From the NCBI GenBank assembly GCA_031310005.1, contig CM062383.1, forward strand, positions 806,001-870,000: 64,000 nucleotides of DNA, written 5' to 3'. Both the position numbers and the translations under genes were made by a program. Under the pieces are notes generated by a model. That model worked only from the letters and a program-made list of their open reading frames with translations. It had not been told where the DNA came from and did not search any database. The DNA comes from Dactylellina haptotyla (lineage: Eukaryota > Ascomycota > Orbiliomycetes > Orbiliales > Orbiliaceae). Shown piece after piece: positions 1 to 12,003 of this stretch. Numbering within the stretch: the first letter of the stretch is position 1; each line of letters opens with the position of its first letter.

Positions 1-202
1 AGACAGCAGATTTGTTAGAGCCAGGCCCGATCTGGGCTGCTTCTGGGCGTATTCGACAAGATTCTAGAACGTGGGGGTTCGGCAAAACTACAGTGTATGG
101 AGGCGAGTTGGAGGGCGAGACTTTGCTGGTGTATGAGTTACTGCATCGTCGAGAGCCCCTGTGTTAACATGTTTGGTTTGGGTGGTGCAGATGGTTTGGT
201 AG
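1..202 (+). CDS. possible 3' end of a gene cut by the window edge
   Basis: From base 3 a frame stays open for 54 codons. A likely intron (128-190, GTGTAT...GTGCAG, with a GTTAAC branch-like site) would join the sense codons ending GETLL to a last exon MVW-stop at 200-202. Without splicing the frame ends at a TAA at 165-167. The peptide (for example YGGELEGETLL) looks protein-like, but I recognise no family. The start and most of the gene would lie left of the window. This is weak evidence: open frame plus plausible splice sites only. Confidence 0.3.
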
Positions 203-857
203 ACGGATGGAGTATTCTGTTCCGAGAGAGTTGATATCGAACTTGCAAGCCGGAGGGTTTATCATTGCGTTGTATCAACAGCTGTTGATTCTGTTATTTA
301 GGAATTCTAATGTACACAGAAAAATAATTAGATATCCGAATTAATTGAGATGTTGATGCTAAGTACGTATGACATCTTCATTCGTGCCTTCAAAGATTTC
401 AAGAATCAATAATAGTCCTATAGGGTCACACCGCAGGATCCCGCCATTCCTAAAGAAACGTCAATGGAAATCCACCTACAAAATATTATCGTTCTTAGTG
501 TTTCCGAAAACGGTTCTGTAACGCCTCAAAACCCGCTAAGCGGAGTCTCAAGGATGTCACATTGTGGCCCGTTGTTCGACGAAGGTATTCTAAAACTCGG
601 CGCACCACGAACGGCAAAGTCTCGCTTATGAGTTGTCTTAAACGGGCCTTACCCAGAGCTCGATGTTACAATTAATAGGACTACGATTTTTGATTTGAGG
701 ATTTGGTGTGGAATTATTGGAATGTAGTATAACTAAGTTACGACAAAATATTCATAATGAACAAAAAAAACGAAATGAAAGATCTCCTCTGTTTGTTTAC
801 CAAACCTCCGAGTGATACAATACTCAGTGCAGGGAGAAGCAGAGAAGAAAAAAAAAA
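203..857. other. intergenic, AT-rich, no gene seen
   Basis: AT-rich sequence with many stops in all frames. It lies between the possible gene end at the edge and the 3' end of the small minus-strand gene. Nothing in it can be supported as coding or as an RNA gene. Confidence 0.5.
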
Positions 858-1319
858 TTATCTGCGCCTGGTATACTGAAATACAGAAGGATCGTTCCCA
901 ACAACGAAAGCATCGGGTCCGGCAGGGGAACTATAATCCAAGGTCATATCAATCGGAACCAGCTTATTCGCCACGGTCTCTTTATTATACGATTTCTTAA
1001 AATCCTCAACATAGTCCCGACTTGGTGGTGCACTCTCCAAAGACGTCCGTTTATACCCCCGTCGATTGAACTCATCGGCATATTGTTTATGCCGGACGTA
1101 CTGATGCATACCCTTCTCGTATGAATCGATCGCGTCGATGGTATGCTCGACGATATTGGCTCCGGACTTCAAGTTGATATCACCGGAGCTGGAGCCGTCC
1201 TTAACGAAGCCGTAGGTTTCTTTGCTGCCCGCGGCCATGGAACCGAATTGGCCGCCGAGGAAGGATAGTTGTTTCTCTGCTGAGGTATCCATTTTGCGTT
1301 CGAGATCTTGACGGGACAT
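858..1319 (-). CDS. small hypothetical protein (153 aa)
   Basis: Single open frame of 153 residues starting MSRQDLERKMD and ending QYTRRR. It is hydrophilic, with no signal peptide or membrane segment. The N-terminal third is Gly/Ser-rich and the rest is charged with several Tyr residues. I do not recognise the family. The frame stays open upstream of this ATG (to about 1466, reading ...QSRKVTRLSRRARAAQ) and still looks protein-like. A first exon may therefore exist upstream, and the given start is only the first in-frame ATG. Amino-acid composition and absence of low-complexity junk favour a real gene. Confidence 0.55.
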   Translation of the reverse strand: MSRQDLERKMDTSAEKQLSFLGGQFGSMAAGSKETYGFVKDGSSSGDINLKSGANIVEHTIDAIDSYEKGMHQYVRHKQYADEFNRRGYKRTSLESAPPSRDYVEDFKKSYNKETVANKLVPIDMTLDYSSPAGPDAFVVGNDPSVFQYTRRR

Positions 1320-3113
1320 TTGGGCTGCGCGTGCGCGACGAGAGAGGCGCGTTACTTTGCGGGATTGGGCACCTTGGGCTGTGTTTGGGTTTGAGGCGAG
1401 GGGAGGGGTTTTTGGAAGCTGGAGATTATGTCGTCGATGACGCGACCTAGAGGCATTGCGAATATTTTAGATAGAGGTTGGAATATAGGCAATTATAGGT
1501 TTACAGTTATAGGTTTATGGAGAGTGTAAATGTGCTTGAAATTTATTGAATTTACGGGGTAATAGGAGGGATGAGGATGGTCGAATCAGATTTCACAAGG
1601 GAACTACTCCCATCTTTTATAGATGAATTTTTGGATCTATAGGGCAGAATATTAGGCCGTGCAGAGTTATCAATCTTGGACCAATTGGTCAAACTAAAAT
1701 CCGATATGCCGGACGCCATTCTCGGGATCAGGTGCCAAGTAGTCAGCGCGAGATAGTAGTATAAATCCTTCCTCGGATCGATCAGATTACTAAAATACTT
1801 CCTCAGATCGACGATATCATATCTCGTAATCTGATAGTGCGCAGCCGGATCTAGCTACGGGAGGCTAGTTATCGTTACACTTCTAATAAAAATTTCAAGA
1901 CCTGCAGACGGATGATCGGATCTGATAATCGTTTCATTGGTCGCTGTGGGGACGGCGCCCCGGAGTTCGATGGTGATTCGAATCCCGCGACATAGATGCA
2001 ACGAGGAAGAGCAAACGATGCGGGGTTTGCAGAGGAAACGTGCGAGGTCATGAGATTTCGAATGCTTATTTGTGCTGGGCGCTTCGGTGGCTGGCCGAAG
2101 ATACTTGTTACCTAAGCGTTCTCGCATGCATTTATAGATACAAAGTATCAAAGTATTTACTGATAGATACTCGGGATTTTAATCTTCAGTTACAGGCTGC
2201 AGGATCAACGCAGGCCGGGCCTAAAATGCCTCTGTCGCCATAGATATTCGAAAGTGCGTTGACAATGTTGGAATATGTTAAGTATTAAATCATATATTCA
2301 TGATTTTAGCTGATTTAATGGGAGCTATGCAATAAGATGGCGTATACAGCTAGAAAGGCCACATCCACGTTCTCGTATTCGTTTTCGCGGTTGGCTTCGG
2401 GGTCTGTCGGCCGGGGACAAGGGTGATGGCTTCCAACGGCGAAGGTGAGCCAGGCCAGGCCGGACCTTACCAGCAGGGTGCTAGCCAGGTACCCGGTGGC
2501 TTGACGTCTAAATTAATTTCAGCTGCTCTCCACCTGCATGCGAGCAGGACCCGTCTAAGAATGCCAGACCGCCAGAGTTGGATGCACTGTCGATGTTGGG
2601 AAACGACTAATCACGCTACGAGTGCGATCAGCGCCTTGGGATGCCTGTGCCGTATTCTCTCCCGTATCCTCTGCTCGTATGATTACGACCCCTCTCAGGA
2701 CAACCCTCCAGGCTGGCCTCTGTCTCTTGATTCCTGCTTGCTACTAGCTGCAGCGGTGTCTGTGGGTAATTTGGATCGCTCCGCGTCGTCGGGCAGGAGG
2801 CTTGCGCAATCATCTCCACCGGCCGGTTGTCGCCAGTCAGCCAGACGGCCCAACAACGCTGCCAACGTCCAACCAACACAACGCTGCTTCGGAACACCTT
2901 GCACCAACCCACCTCCTGACCTGACCTGACCAGCTTCCATCTTCTATTCTACACGGGCAATATCTCATCGTCCCCATCCTCCTCCTCCCTTCTCTCTCTC
3001 ATCGCTCTCCCTCATGTGCTCGACACGATAAGCATTTCTTGTACCCTCATCCACTCGAGCTCTGCAGCCCGAACACCACCGATTACCGCAGCCCGTACTG
3101 TTCGCTAGTCGCG
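1320..3113. other. intergenic / promoter region of the Na+/H+ exchanger
   Basis: The left half is AT-rich. From about 2400 the sequence becomes GC- and CT-rich, with pyrimidine tracts around 2970-3010 just before the exchanger start, as is common in fungal 5' leaders. Longer frames at 2423-2929 and on the opposite strand have Pro/Ser/Cys-rich composition without domain features and I do not call them. Confidence 0.5.
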
Positions 3114-5493
3114 ATGCGAGGGGCAGCCGAGGAATTCATTTTCAGCGTCCTCCGTACGTCGCACTCTCCCCGACGCTCAACTGCTCCTTCACGATGCTAA
3201 CACTATCCTCTTCGTGCGCCTGTAGGGAAACGGCAGGAAACTGGCGGAGAAGATGCAGACCCTTCTGGTACGACTTCCACTGTCATATTCTATTACCATA
3301 TCCCAAAATCTCAAAATATTACCTAAACAAAAACCACACCATCCACCTACGTCATATCCCGAGATGTAATAAAAAGAAACATAGCTAACCGAGCCTTCTC
3401 GATCTCGCAACAGAGGGCGTTAACCCCGGCCAACAGGAAATCTCGACATCATGGGCCCTTTTCATCCTCGTCGCCCTGCTACTAGCAGCCCTGTTCACGT
3501 CTTACTACCTTCAGCTGAAGAAGATCCAGGCCGTCCACGAAACCGTCGTCAGCATCTTCGCCGGGATGTTCGTTGGCTTGATCATCAGGTTATCTGGCGC
3601 GAAGAACATCCAGGCGATTGTCAGCTTTGACCAAAAATTCTTTTTCAATCTGATCCTGCCGCCGATTATCATGAACTCGGGCTATGAGCTGCATCAGGTG
3701 AGTTTTGTTCGGCGCACTAGTGGAATCTTGGAAACGGAATAGCTGTTAACATTGGCGGGGGTGGCTCGCAGGCGAATTTCTTTCGGAATATAGGTACCAT
3801 TTTAACCTTCGCTTTGGCCGGAACGTTCCTCTCAGCTGTCTCGCTCGGGTAGGCTTTCTCAATCTCTCTCTCACTTTGCGAGCTTCTTGCTCACAAGAAA
3901 TATAGTATCATTCTCTACGTCTGGGCGTGGTTATCCGTCTCCATCGAGGGTCTTCGCGTATCCTTCGTCGATGCCATCTCCGTCGGCGCAACCCTATCGG
4001 CTACCGATCCGGTCACCATTCTCGCAATCTTTAACGCCTACAAAGTCGACCCGAAACTGTACACCATCATCTTTGGCGAGTCCATTCTAAACGATGCCGT
4101 CGCCATCGTCATGTTCGAGACCGCGCAGGCCTTCCACGAGGAATCCCATAAGGCAACCATCAGCCCCTTCAGTTTCATCCGCGGTGTCGGCTGGTTTTTC
4201 ATAATATTCTTCTTCTCGCTCTTAATCGGCATCCTCGTCGGCGTCGGCACCGCCTTACTCCTAAAATACACCTACATCCGCCGCTTCCCCAAGATCGAAA
4301 CGTGCAGCATCCTCCTCGTCGCTTACGGCACCTACCTTTTCTCAACGGGTATCCACGCCTCCGGTATCGTGTCTTTGCTCTTCTGCGGAATCACGCTCAA
4401 ACACTACGCATACTACAACATGTCACGCCGCACCCAGCTCGCAACCAAATACCTCTTCCAGGCGCTCTCGCAGCTGGCAGAGAATTTCGTCTTTATTTAT
4501 CTCGGTATCAGTCTTTTCACGGAATCAGCGCAGCTCTGGAACCCGCTATTCATCATCGTTACCAGCGTGGGTATCTGCGCTGCGCGTTGGGTGGCGGTGT
4601 TCCCACTCAGCAGGCTGATCAACTGGGTGATCAGGTGGAGAACCATGCGTCGTAACGGCGGCAGAGCCAGCGCGCAGAATATTCCCGACGAATTACCGTA
4701 TTCTTACCAAATGATGCTCTTCTGGGCCGGATTGCGCGGTGCCGTCGGCGTGGCGTTGGCGCAGGGTTTCCAGGGGGATATTGCCAATGTTTTGCGCGCG
4801 ACGGTGTTGGTTGTCGTGGTGTTGACTGTGATTGTGTTTGGCGGGACGACGGCGAGTATGCTTGATATATTGGGGATTAGAACCGGCGTGGTGGAGGAGA
4901 TTGATAGCGACGACGAGTTTGATACGCAGAATTCGAACACTTATTGGAAGTATCAGGGAAGTGGAAATCAGGGCGGTCCGCAGAATATGGGCAGAGGGGT
5001 GCCGTTGTCGAATGTGGATACCGGGAATGGTGGTGCCAGCGGCGGGTATGGACGGGAAGCGAGAGGTGGCGTGTACGGACAATCCTCGTCGGGGAGGAAT
5101 AGTTCTCGGCAGAATCTGGCAGGGGGTGGCAGAAAGAGCGGAAGGAGTTCGAGGGATGGGAGTCAGGTTGATTTGCTTTACGGACACGGCGAGGAAGATG
5201 AGTACGACAGTGACGCGAGCGATTTACCACCCATGGCGGCGAGGAGGGGTAGTAAGGTGTCCAGTCCGAATCTGGGGACACCAGCGGAAGAAGGACGAAG
5301 AAGCACGAGCCCGAGGATGGGAGAAGGCAGTTCGGCGGCGGCTACGGTGAATCCTGTTAGTGCGCTCAGCCAGCTGGTCAGAGGGACGGTTGACGATCAA
5401 GCTGAGTGGTTTAGACAGTTGGATGAGGGTTATATTAAGCCGCACTTGCTGCTGGATAGTTCCAAGGGGCACGATGGCGGCGGGCCAGTATGA
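3114..5493 (+). CDS. NHX1: endosomal/vacuolar Na+(K+)/H+ exchanger, NHX1 type
   Basis: Five exons: 3114-3153, 3226-3267, 3414-3697, 3772-3848 and 3906-5493. All junctions are GT-AG and in phase, giving 676 residues. The protein is a CPA1-family cation/proton antiporter with about a dozen membrane segments over residues 40-420. It carries the family motif FGESILNDAV (GESILND at about 205-211), whose Asn-Asp pair is the ion-binding site of electroneutral exchangers, and a later GLRGAVGVALA segment. The hydrophilic tail of about 240 residues is rich in Gly, Ser and Asp. By homology with yeast Nhx1/Vps44 it would exchange Na+ or K+ for H+ in late endosomes and affect vesicle pH and trafficking. 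The start was chosen because the short first exon splices in frame to the hydrophobic N-terminus. Confidence 0.93.
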
Positions 5494-6700
5494 TTCCTCT
5501 ATAAGATTTTTTATTTCATTTTTTCGACATATTATGGGTCTTCTTTTAGGGGAGATGGGGATATCTCTGGATCAGTTAATTTGATCGCTTTGGGAGGGGT
5601 GCTGCATTGATGTATATTTTATGTTCTATATATGATCATGGCGACATGGATTCACATTCTTCAGATAGATAATTTTCGATATATGTCTTTTCTTCATGGG
5701 ACTATTCATGTATATGATTTTATTTTTATTGCTGATATTCGATATTCGGGGATCGTATGAGAATTATGATATCACTTTTATCCTTGTAATTGCGAGTCAC
5801 AACTTTTGATATGCTCTAATTCTGCCGCCGCGGAGTCGAGTAGAGATAAACCAGAGTGTCGATAGCAGACGTCACGGCTCGGCTGGGCCGAAAAATAGAC
5901 GGAGTATTCTGATATTTAACGGCGAATTAAAAGGATTGACGACAGATGGTATATTTCTACTGATACGAATACCTATGTCTATGTAAGGGTGTGGAGGCAG
6001 GGAGTCGAGGTAGGTGGTTGTATCAAATCGTGGACTATTGTAGCTAACCAGGAATTGGATATATCGGACACGCCGTAAAGGACGTTTTCAGGGTTGACAC
6101 CACCTTGTTTGTGTAACATTAGGACCGCCTATATATAAATTACTGGTGGGGTTGAGAATATATACACCCGCGGCCGATTTGGTGTTGGTGGTCGGAACTT
6201 GGCCTGATGTCGCTGCAAATGCACTGCATTTTTATACAGACAAACCTACAAGCTTTTCCTACATGAAAGAGCGGAGCAGATCAAAGCTGGAACTACCAAT
6301 CCGTCCAGTTATATACCCCGTAGCCGTCCACGTTCAGCGTCCAAAATAACGTTATACCCCGGGGCCACGGCTGGGGGATGTGTTGGAGGTGTGGTATCTT
6401 GCAGCTCGCTCGCTTGGGAGCAAGTGCGGCTTTGCCGTTGCGGCGAACAGCTCGATTTAAGCCGACGGCGACGCCGTACCGAGGCCCTGCTCCGTACCAA
6501 CGACGTGACGATGGCCCGAGCCTCACCTTTTTCTGTCGTTTTCAACCTCCCCCGGATTTCACATTCCATGGCTTCTACTCGGTAGTTCGGTTTCGGTTGT
6601 GCATTTTCATTCTACATAACCTCCCCCAAGCTAGCTACTAGACGTCCCTTCGCGCGGGGAACAGAACCGCTACTTCTTAAGATTCACGTCGTCCGCCCCC
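5494..6700. other. intergenic, no gene seen
   Basis: The 3' flank of the exchanger gene is AT-rich to about 6150, followed by GC-richer sequence. No frame here has convincing protein character. Overlapping frames at 6290-6640 on both strands are Arg/Ser-rich and inconsistent with splicing into a neighbour. Confidence 0.5.
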
Positions 6701-6870
6701 CGGATTATCCTGCCCTTTCGCTTGTTCTTCCTTCCCTTCCTTCCACTCCCTTCGAATATCCTCCCAAGTTATCTATCTACCTCCTTTGTAGCACTGGAGA
6801 TATCAATCACTTCGTAAACAAAACTTCATATTCATATTTGCCCGTACTGTAACGTAAAAGTCCCGTAACA
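6701..6870 (+). promoter_or_regulatory. pyrimidine-rich leader of the acyl-CoA dehydrogenase gene
   Basis: A CT-rich run (about 6715-6790, repeated TTCC/CTTC blocks) followed by a short AT-rich stretch lies directly before the ATG at 6871. CT tracts of this kind commonly mark transcription starts in filamentous ascomycetes. The exact start site cannot be read from sequence. Confidence 0.4.
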
Positions 6871-8506
6871 ATGCCGTTCGAGATTCCCGCCATCGTTCAG
6901 GACCGCGTGTCTGCCCGCGCCAAGGAGACTATGAAGAAGGTATATTACTATAATTTCATCTGCTTTTTTGTTTTCTGCATGCATTTTTATCTATTTTCGA
7001 TAAATAAATGCATATACCCCTGCAATTAAATATTATATATGTGAACTTCAGTTATATCTAATTTTAAGCCGAAACTGACAACAATGACTTCATAGATTGA
7101 ACACTTCGTCGAAACAGAATGTATCCCCGCCGACGAAGTCTACGAGGCCCAGATCTCCAAGGACCCATCGCTCAGATGGAAATCCTACCCACCAATCATG
7201 GACGACCTGAAGAAGAAAGCCAGAGCGCAGGGCCTCTGGAACCTCTTCCTCTCCAAGACACATTACAGCGAGGGCGCGGGATACACCAATCTCGAGTACG
7301 GCCTCATGGCTGAGATCCTCGGCCGCTCGCACACGGGCTCGGAATCCATGAACTGCTCGGCCCCGGATACGGGTAACATGGAGGTTCTTGCCAAGTACGG
7401 CAATGCCGCTCAGAAGAAGCAGTGGCTCGAGCCTTTGCTCGATGGCAAGATTCGAAGTGCCTTCTTGATGACTGAGAGGTTCGCGGCGTCTTCGGATGCT
7501 AAGAATATCAATATGCATATGAGAACTGAGGGTAACGATTTGGTCTTGAATGGCACAGTAAGTTTTACCCTTTCTTTGTCTATCTATCTATCTAGACAAG
7601 ATCAGGGCTAATTGGGGGATGAAAATTTGTAGAAATGGTGGTCCAGCGGTGCTTGCGATCCAAGATGTGCGGTTTATATCGTCATGTGCAAGTCTGAGAA
7701 GAACACCTCTAGCGACCCTTTCAAGCAGCAATCCGTCGTGCTCGTCCCAGCCGGCACACCCGGTGTCACCGTCCTTAGACCTCTTTCCGTCTTTGGCTAC
7801 GATGGTAAGAAATCTCCAAATCCCAAATCCTTATAGCTGCATCAGCATGTATACTAACTGAGAATCTTCAGATGCCCCTCACGGCCACGCTGAAGTCCGC
7901 TTCGAGAATGTCCGCGTCCCAAAGGCCAACTTGGTCTTGGGCGAAGGCCGCGGCTTCGAAATCATCCAGGGCCGTCTCGGTCCCGGCCGTATTCACCACT
8001 GCATGCGCTCCATCGGCACTGCTGAGCGCGCGCTAGACTACATGATCGCTCGCGTCAACGACCCCAACCGCCGCACATTCGGCAAGCTCATCAGCGAACA
8101 CGGCACCATCCGCTCGTGGATCGCAGAATCCCGTATCGCAATCGACAGCTGCAGACTCGTCGTCCTCAACGCCGCCGACAAGATTGACCGTCTCGACGCC
8201 AAGGGCGCGTTGAAGGAAATCGCCATGGCAAAGATCATGGTACCGAGAACCGTCTGCGATATTCTCGACAAGGCTATTCAGGCGCACGGTGCTGGCGGTG
8301 TCTGCCAGGACTTCCCGTTGGCGAGGATGTATGCCGGTCTTAGGACTTTGAGGATAGCTGATGGTCCGGATGAGGTCCATCTCGCCCAGATGGGTAGGAA
8401 CGAGAACGGCAGGGCCGCGGCGATTATCAAGAAGCATGAGGAGCAGGAGAAGAAGAGGACGGAGTTATTCAGAGTGTACAAGATTGATGGCAAGTCGCAT
8501 TTGTAG
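6871..8506 (+). CDS. acyl-CoA dehydrogenase, ACAD10/11 type, with C-terminal SHL
   Basis: Four exons: 6871-6939, 7096-7557, 7633-7804 and 7872-8506, giving 445 residues. The protein has the acyl-CoA dehydrogenase fold: helical N-terminal domain, beta domain beginning near MTERFAASSD (148-157), then KWWSSGA and the C-terminal helical domain with RLGPGRIHHCMR, QAHGAGG and ADGPDEVH. The last two are typical of the ACAD10/11 branch. It would be an FAD enzyme oxidising acyl-CoA to enoyl-CoA in beta-oxidation. The chain ends KSHL, and SHL fits the peroxisomal PTS1 consensus [SAC]-[KRH]-[LM], so a peroxisomal site is inferred. In related enzymes the beta-domain motif often reads TEP; here it is TER. 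There is no kinase-like domain of the animal ACAD11 kind. Confidence 0.92.
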
Positions 8507-9273
8507 GCGGATGCTCTTTTAGTGGTATATACTTGGTCATCCTGTTTTCGGGTTGGATCCTGACGGACTTGTAAAAGCCGGTTTTTTTAAAGGTATATCG
8601 CTCGGACTTGCATGTATTATTAGCAATATATAAAATGAATAAATATCTTATGGGAGCGAATGATTAAGGAGTTCTTCGTTATGAGGATTTTGTAAATTGC
8701 GGTTAGCTCGTGTGCTTCCTGTTACGTAACATCCCACCTCGCGTTTATGAGGTGGCCAAGGGAACCGTCTTGCGGCATTAACATGACCATGACGGAAATA
8801 CATATCCGGCTTGAGATAGAAAAATATGCGTAGTACTAAAGTCCTGAAACCAGTGGCTGCTGACTGAACAGCTAAAATAACAAATACTGTTCTTTTGGAA
8901 ATTGGTGTTGGATTTTTTGGGTATAGAACTTTAAACTTCACATCAAACAATGGGAATAACCTGAATATATAATCCACATCTCGTCCATTGTTTGCCTTTG
9001 GGTAAACATTTCAATGCCCATATGACGGCGCATGTGCGCTAGTGCCTTTAGGCAGACAAATTCAGGAGAGCTCGAGGGTAACTGGCAAAGCCCACTCGCT
9101 GCCAAAAATATTCCTCGCATTAGCTTAGAATCTATTCTGACCCGCACGAGGAGGAAGAGGAAGAGGCTGTAAGTGAATCGTCTGTGTTATATCATTTGTT
9201 AACTCGTTATCGAGCGGATTCGACACCTGGTGACTAATGGAATCATATCTCCACGGACAGATATTATGCGGGA
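8507..9273. other. intergenic, no gene seen
   Basis: AT-rich 3' flank with broken frames only. The next stretch (9274-9405) holds a possible exon remnant described separately. 9406-9881 is again AT-rich with no supportable feature apart from promoter function for the membrane-protein gene that follows. Confidence 0.45.
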
Positions 9274-9405
9274 CTAGATCGCCGTATCATCCCAGCCAGT
9301 ACCCGTCCCCCTCCCCTTCAAACTTGTCTCATACCCATAGGTCTTGTAGATTTCAGCCTCACCAGTGCTATTTGTCAAATGAGGATCTATAAACAACCAG
9401 TCAAA
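9274..9405 (-). pseudogene. possible terminal exon or relic of an unknown gene
   Basis: On the minus strand 44 codons, preceded by a TAG that could be an acceptor (aaaatag), read FDWLFIDPHLTNSTGEAE and continue IYKTYGYETSLKGRG to WDDTAI-stop. Composition is strikingly protein-like against a background of random frames. No convincing upstream exon could be joined in the AT-rich 9406-9800 stretch, so this may be the surviving 3' end of a decayed gene. I recognise no family. Confidence 0.3.
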
Positions 9406-9881
9406 CTATTTTGCTTACGGTTATGAGGTTTTCAGATGCATGAAATCTGAATCAAAACTCTAAATTCTAACATCCTGTCAAAGATGTACAGGCACCGGTT
9501 GCACCTCGTGGTAGATATATCTATTAAATTTAGAGATAGAAGATTATTCAAGCGGGATGATAGACTAGCCTAAACCAGTAATAGTAAACAAATACTGCCA
9601 TCACCTGAGAGTAAAATTAACAGTCGTACTCAAATAACCATTACTATGTAGTATAGTCTAGTTTGTGCTTGGAACTTTTGTCTCTGTCTTGACACAAAAG
9701 CAAATTCCGAATACCCGTTTCTATAGATCTATACCCATATAAACCAGATCAAAGAATTAAAAGACAGGATATCTACCGATATGTCATCAAGATATAAAAC
9801 ACTCTCCGATCCCTCGTATTCGATCTGCCATGCTTCCCTGTCTATATTAATTTCCAAATATACATCAAAAGCTTAGCAGCC

Positions 9882-11730
9882 ATGAATATTTCCAACGCGC
9901 GAGCCTCATCCTCAATACCGTCGAACTCGGTCGTTAATGGCACTATTCTATCGCCTCCATTTGAGATTGGTTTACCAGGGAAGTGTATACCGAATCCTGG
10001 ATGCAACCTTGCTTTAGATAACCGAACAATATCGGTCTGTTTCGATGCAGATCCTGATGTTGTGAGTTGCACCAATCCCCAGCAATACTTATTTCTTCGT
10101 GTTACTAGTTACTAATCTAGACTTTGTAGGCGGGTATCGGTGTAAGATAACTCGATTGAATTTTGGAATAATCGACGGACAAATGCTTACGATAAATTAA
10201 TTTTTAGATCATAATATCCTTCATCGCATCCGTCACATTGACCTACTGCATGCTCCTCTTCGCCTACCTCTTCGTCGAAGACAGCATTGCAAATATTTTC
10301 TGGAACCGCCTAGATGATTTCCTGTCTTTCGGGAAACGAAAGTGGGCCAAGGATCGCTTCAAGAGCGAGTACATGGTCAAAGCCCTGGAGGCGTCCGCCC
10401 TCGCGCTCGGCGACCAACAGCTCTTCTTCTCCGTCGGTATCCTTTGCGTCGGATTCGCAAAGAGTGGAGAGATGTCGCAGTATCATTTCGACCTGATCGT
10501 AAACTCTGCCTGGCTGGCGTCTACAACATTCGGAACCACGTTACTCTTAACGTCGAATAGATTTGTCAAGTCAAAGAACCAAATGATGAACATATGGCGG
10601 GCGGTGCTGGCGTCGTTCAAGTTCGGCATGCTGATCGTAGGTCAGACGATTACCTATAACCGATACTGGTTACGGGTTATCGGCCTCCCCACGAGTTGCG
10701 TGTTCAGCAAGGAACAAAACACGGCGTACCGAAACCCACTGGCGTCGGCACAGATGTCGATGGCGATAACGTTTATGGTTCTAGCGTACTACACGGAGAT
10801 GAGGACGCTGCTGACGTTGAAAATATGCAACAGCATCAACATCTTTGGAGCTGTGGTCGTCTTGAGTCCCTGGAAGTTCCATGTTCACCTGAAGAAGGAA
10901 ATAAAGACCCAGAAGGTGGCGTGGATGAGGAGGATGCTTGTCGTTTTAAATTTATTCGTTACGCCGTTCGCGTACGCTGCGGCGATGCTAGTCGAGCTGT
11001 ATTGCTCGACGAGTTTTATCCTCATGCGAACTTTGGTAACCGGAGTTTGGGCTTCGACGTTAATTTTTCGGTTGCGTTTTATATCAGCTAGTAAGGGGAT
11101 GATAGGGAATGAAAATGAGCTCGGGTTCGGACAGATACTACCGTTACTGCTTCTGTTGAGCCCGCTGCTCGCTATCATTGAGACATTTAGCGGTATGCCC
11201 AAATCACACTATTTTCTGACAACGCACTAAAGGCTATCTTATTAACGACTTCTTCTACACAATATAGCGAAAAAACGTAAATCGCTAGACAGATTGAAAG
11301 AAAAGTCAGCTCGAAGTTCCGAAAGCGAAGCGGCATCCAGACCGCCCAGCACCAGCGAAGAATCAATAACGACAAGACTTGGGATATTGAGCCCGCAGTG
11401 CTACTCGAAAGGTCTACCCTTGAACCGACGACTATTTAGAAGAGCCAGCACATTAGAATTATTGATACGCTGTAAGTTTGTCATTGATGTGAACCAATTT
11501 AGAGCTTACAAAGTGCCTAACTGAATCGCTGGAATCTAATAGCTGGAACCGCCGGGTTGGAGGCCAACAAAGAAGATGCAGAGATGCTGCCTAAATGGTT
11601 GAGAGAATTGTATGAAGATGGGATTATAGAGAAGTTTTACTCGGGATGGTTTGGGAGGATACAGATTCTTCTGGTGTTGACTACGGTTGCGGGTGTTCCC
11701 TTCGTGGTGGTGTATGGGCTTCCCTATTAA
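9882..11730 (+). CDS. multi-pass membrane protein with a 12-nt microexon
   Basis: Five exons: 9882-10061, 10130-10141, 10208-11192, 11268-11471 and 11543-11730, giving 522 residues. The N-terminal 60 residues are extracellular-like, with several Cys. About seven to eight hydrophobic segments follow from residue 61 to about 390. A hydrophilic Ser/Arg-rich loop comes next, and a last hydrophobic stretch near the C-terminus (LLVLTTVAGVPFVVVYGLP). The microexon encodes AGIG and sits at the start of the first membrane segment. It recreates the pattern D-[IV]-x-GIG followed by a helix, seen in many uncharacterised fungal membrane proteins of this layout. Skipping it would also keep frame. Function unknown. 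Confidence 0.8.
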
Positions 11731-12003
11731 TTTTTGCTATTTTTCTTTTCAATGAGGAGTTTACGGAGGAGCGTTCTGGCTTTGTTTTTTCCCTTTTGTA
11801 TAGTTCTTCTATCCGATTATAAATCGATTACCTTTGGCTTCCCTTCCATATAACAGACGTTAAGACCAGACCAATTATCGAGGTTTGGATGCGTTGTGTG
11901 GTGACTTCCGAATCCGGTTAGCAGGTTTGGTCGCTTGTAGCTTAAATCTTTCCGTTCCATTGCTTCCTCCCATCTTCAAATTCAACTTCACAAACTATAC
12001 GCA

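Noticed and set aside
2423-2929. 168-codon plus-strand frame with overlapping minus-strand frames
   Set aside because: Pro/Ser/Cys-rich composition, no domain, and it lies in the GC-rich leader of the exchanger gene; equally long frames occur on the other strand.
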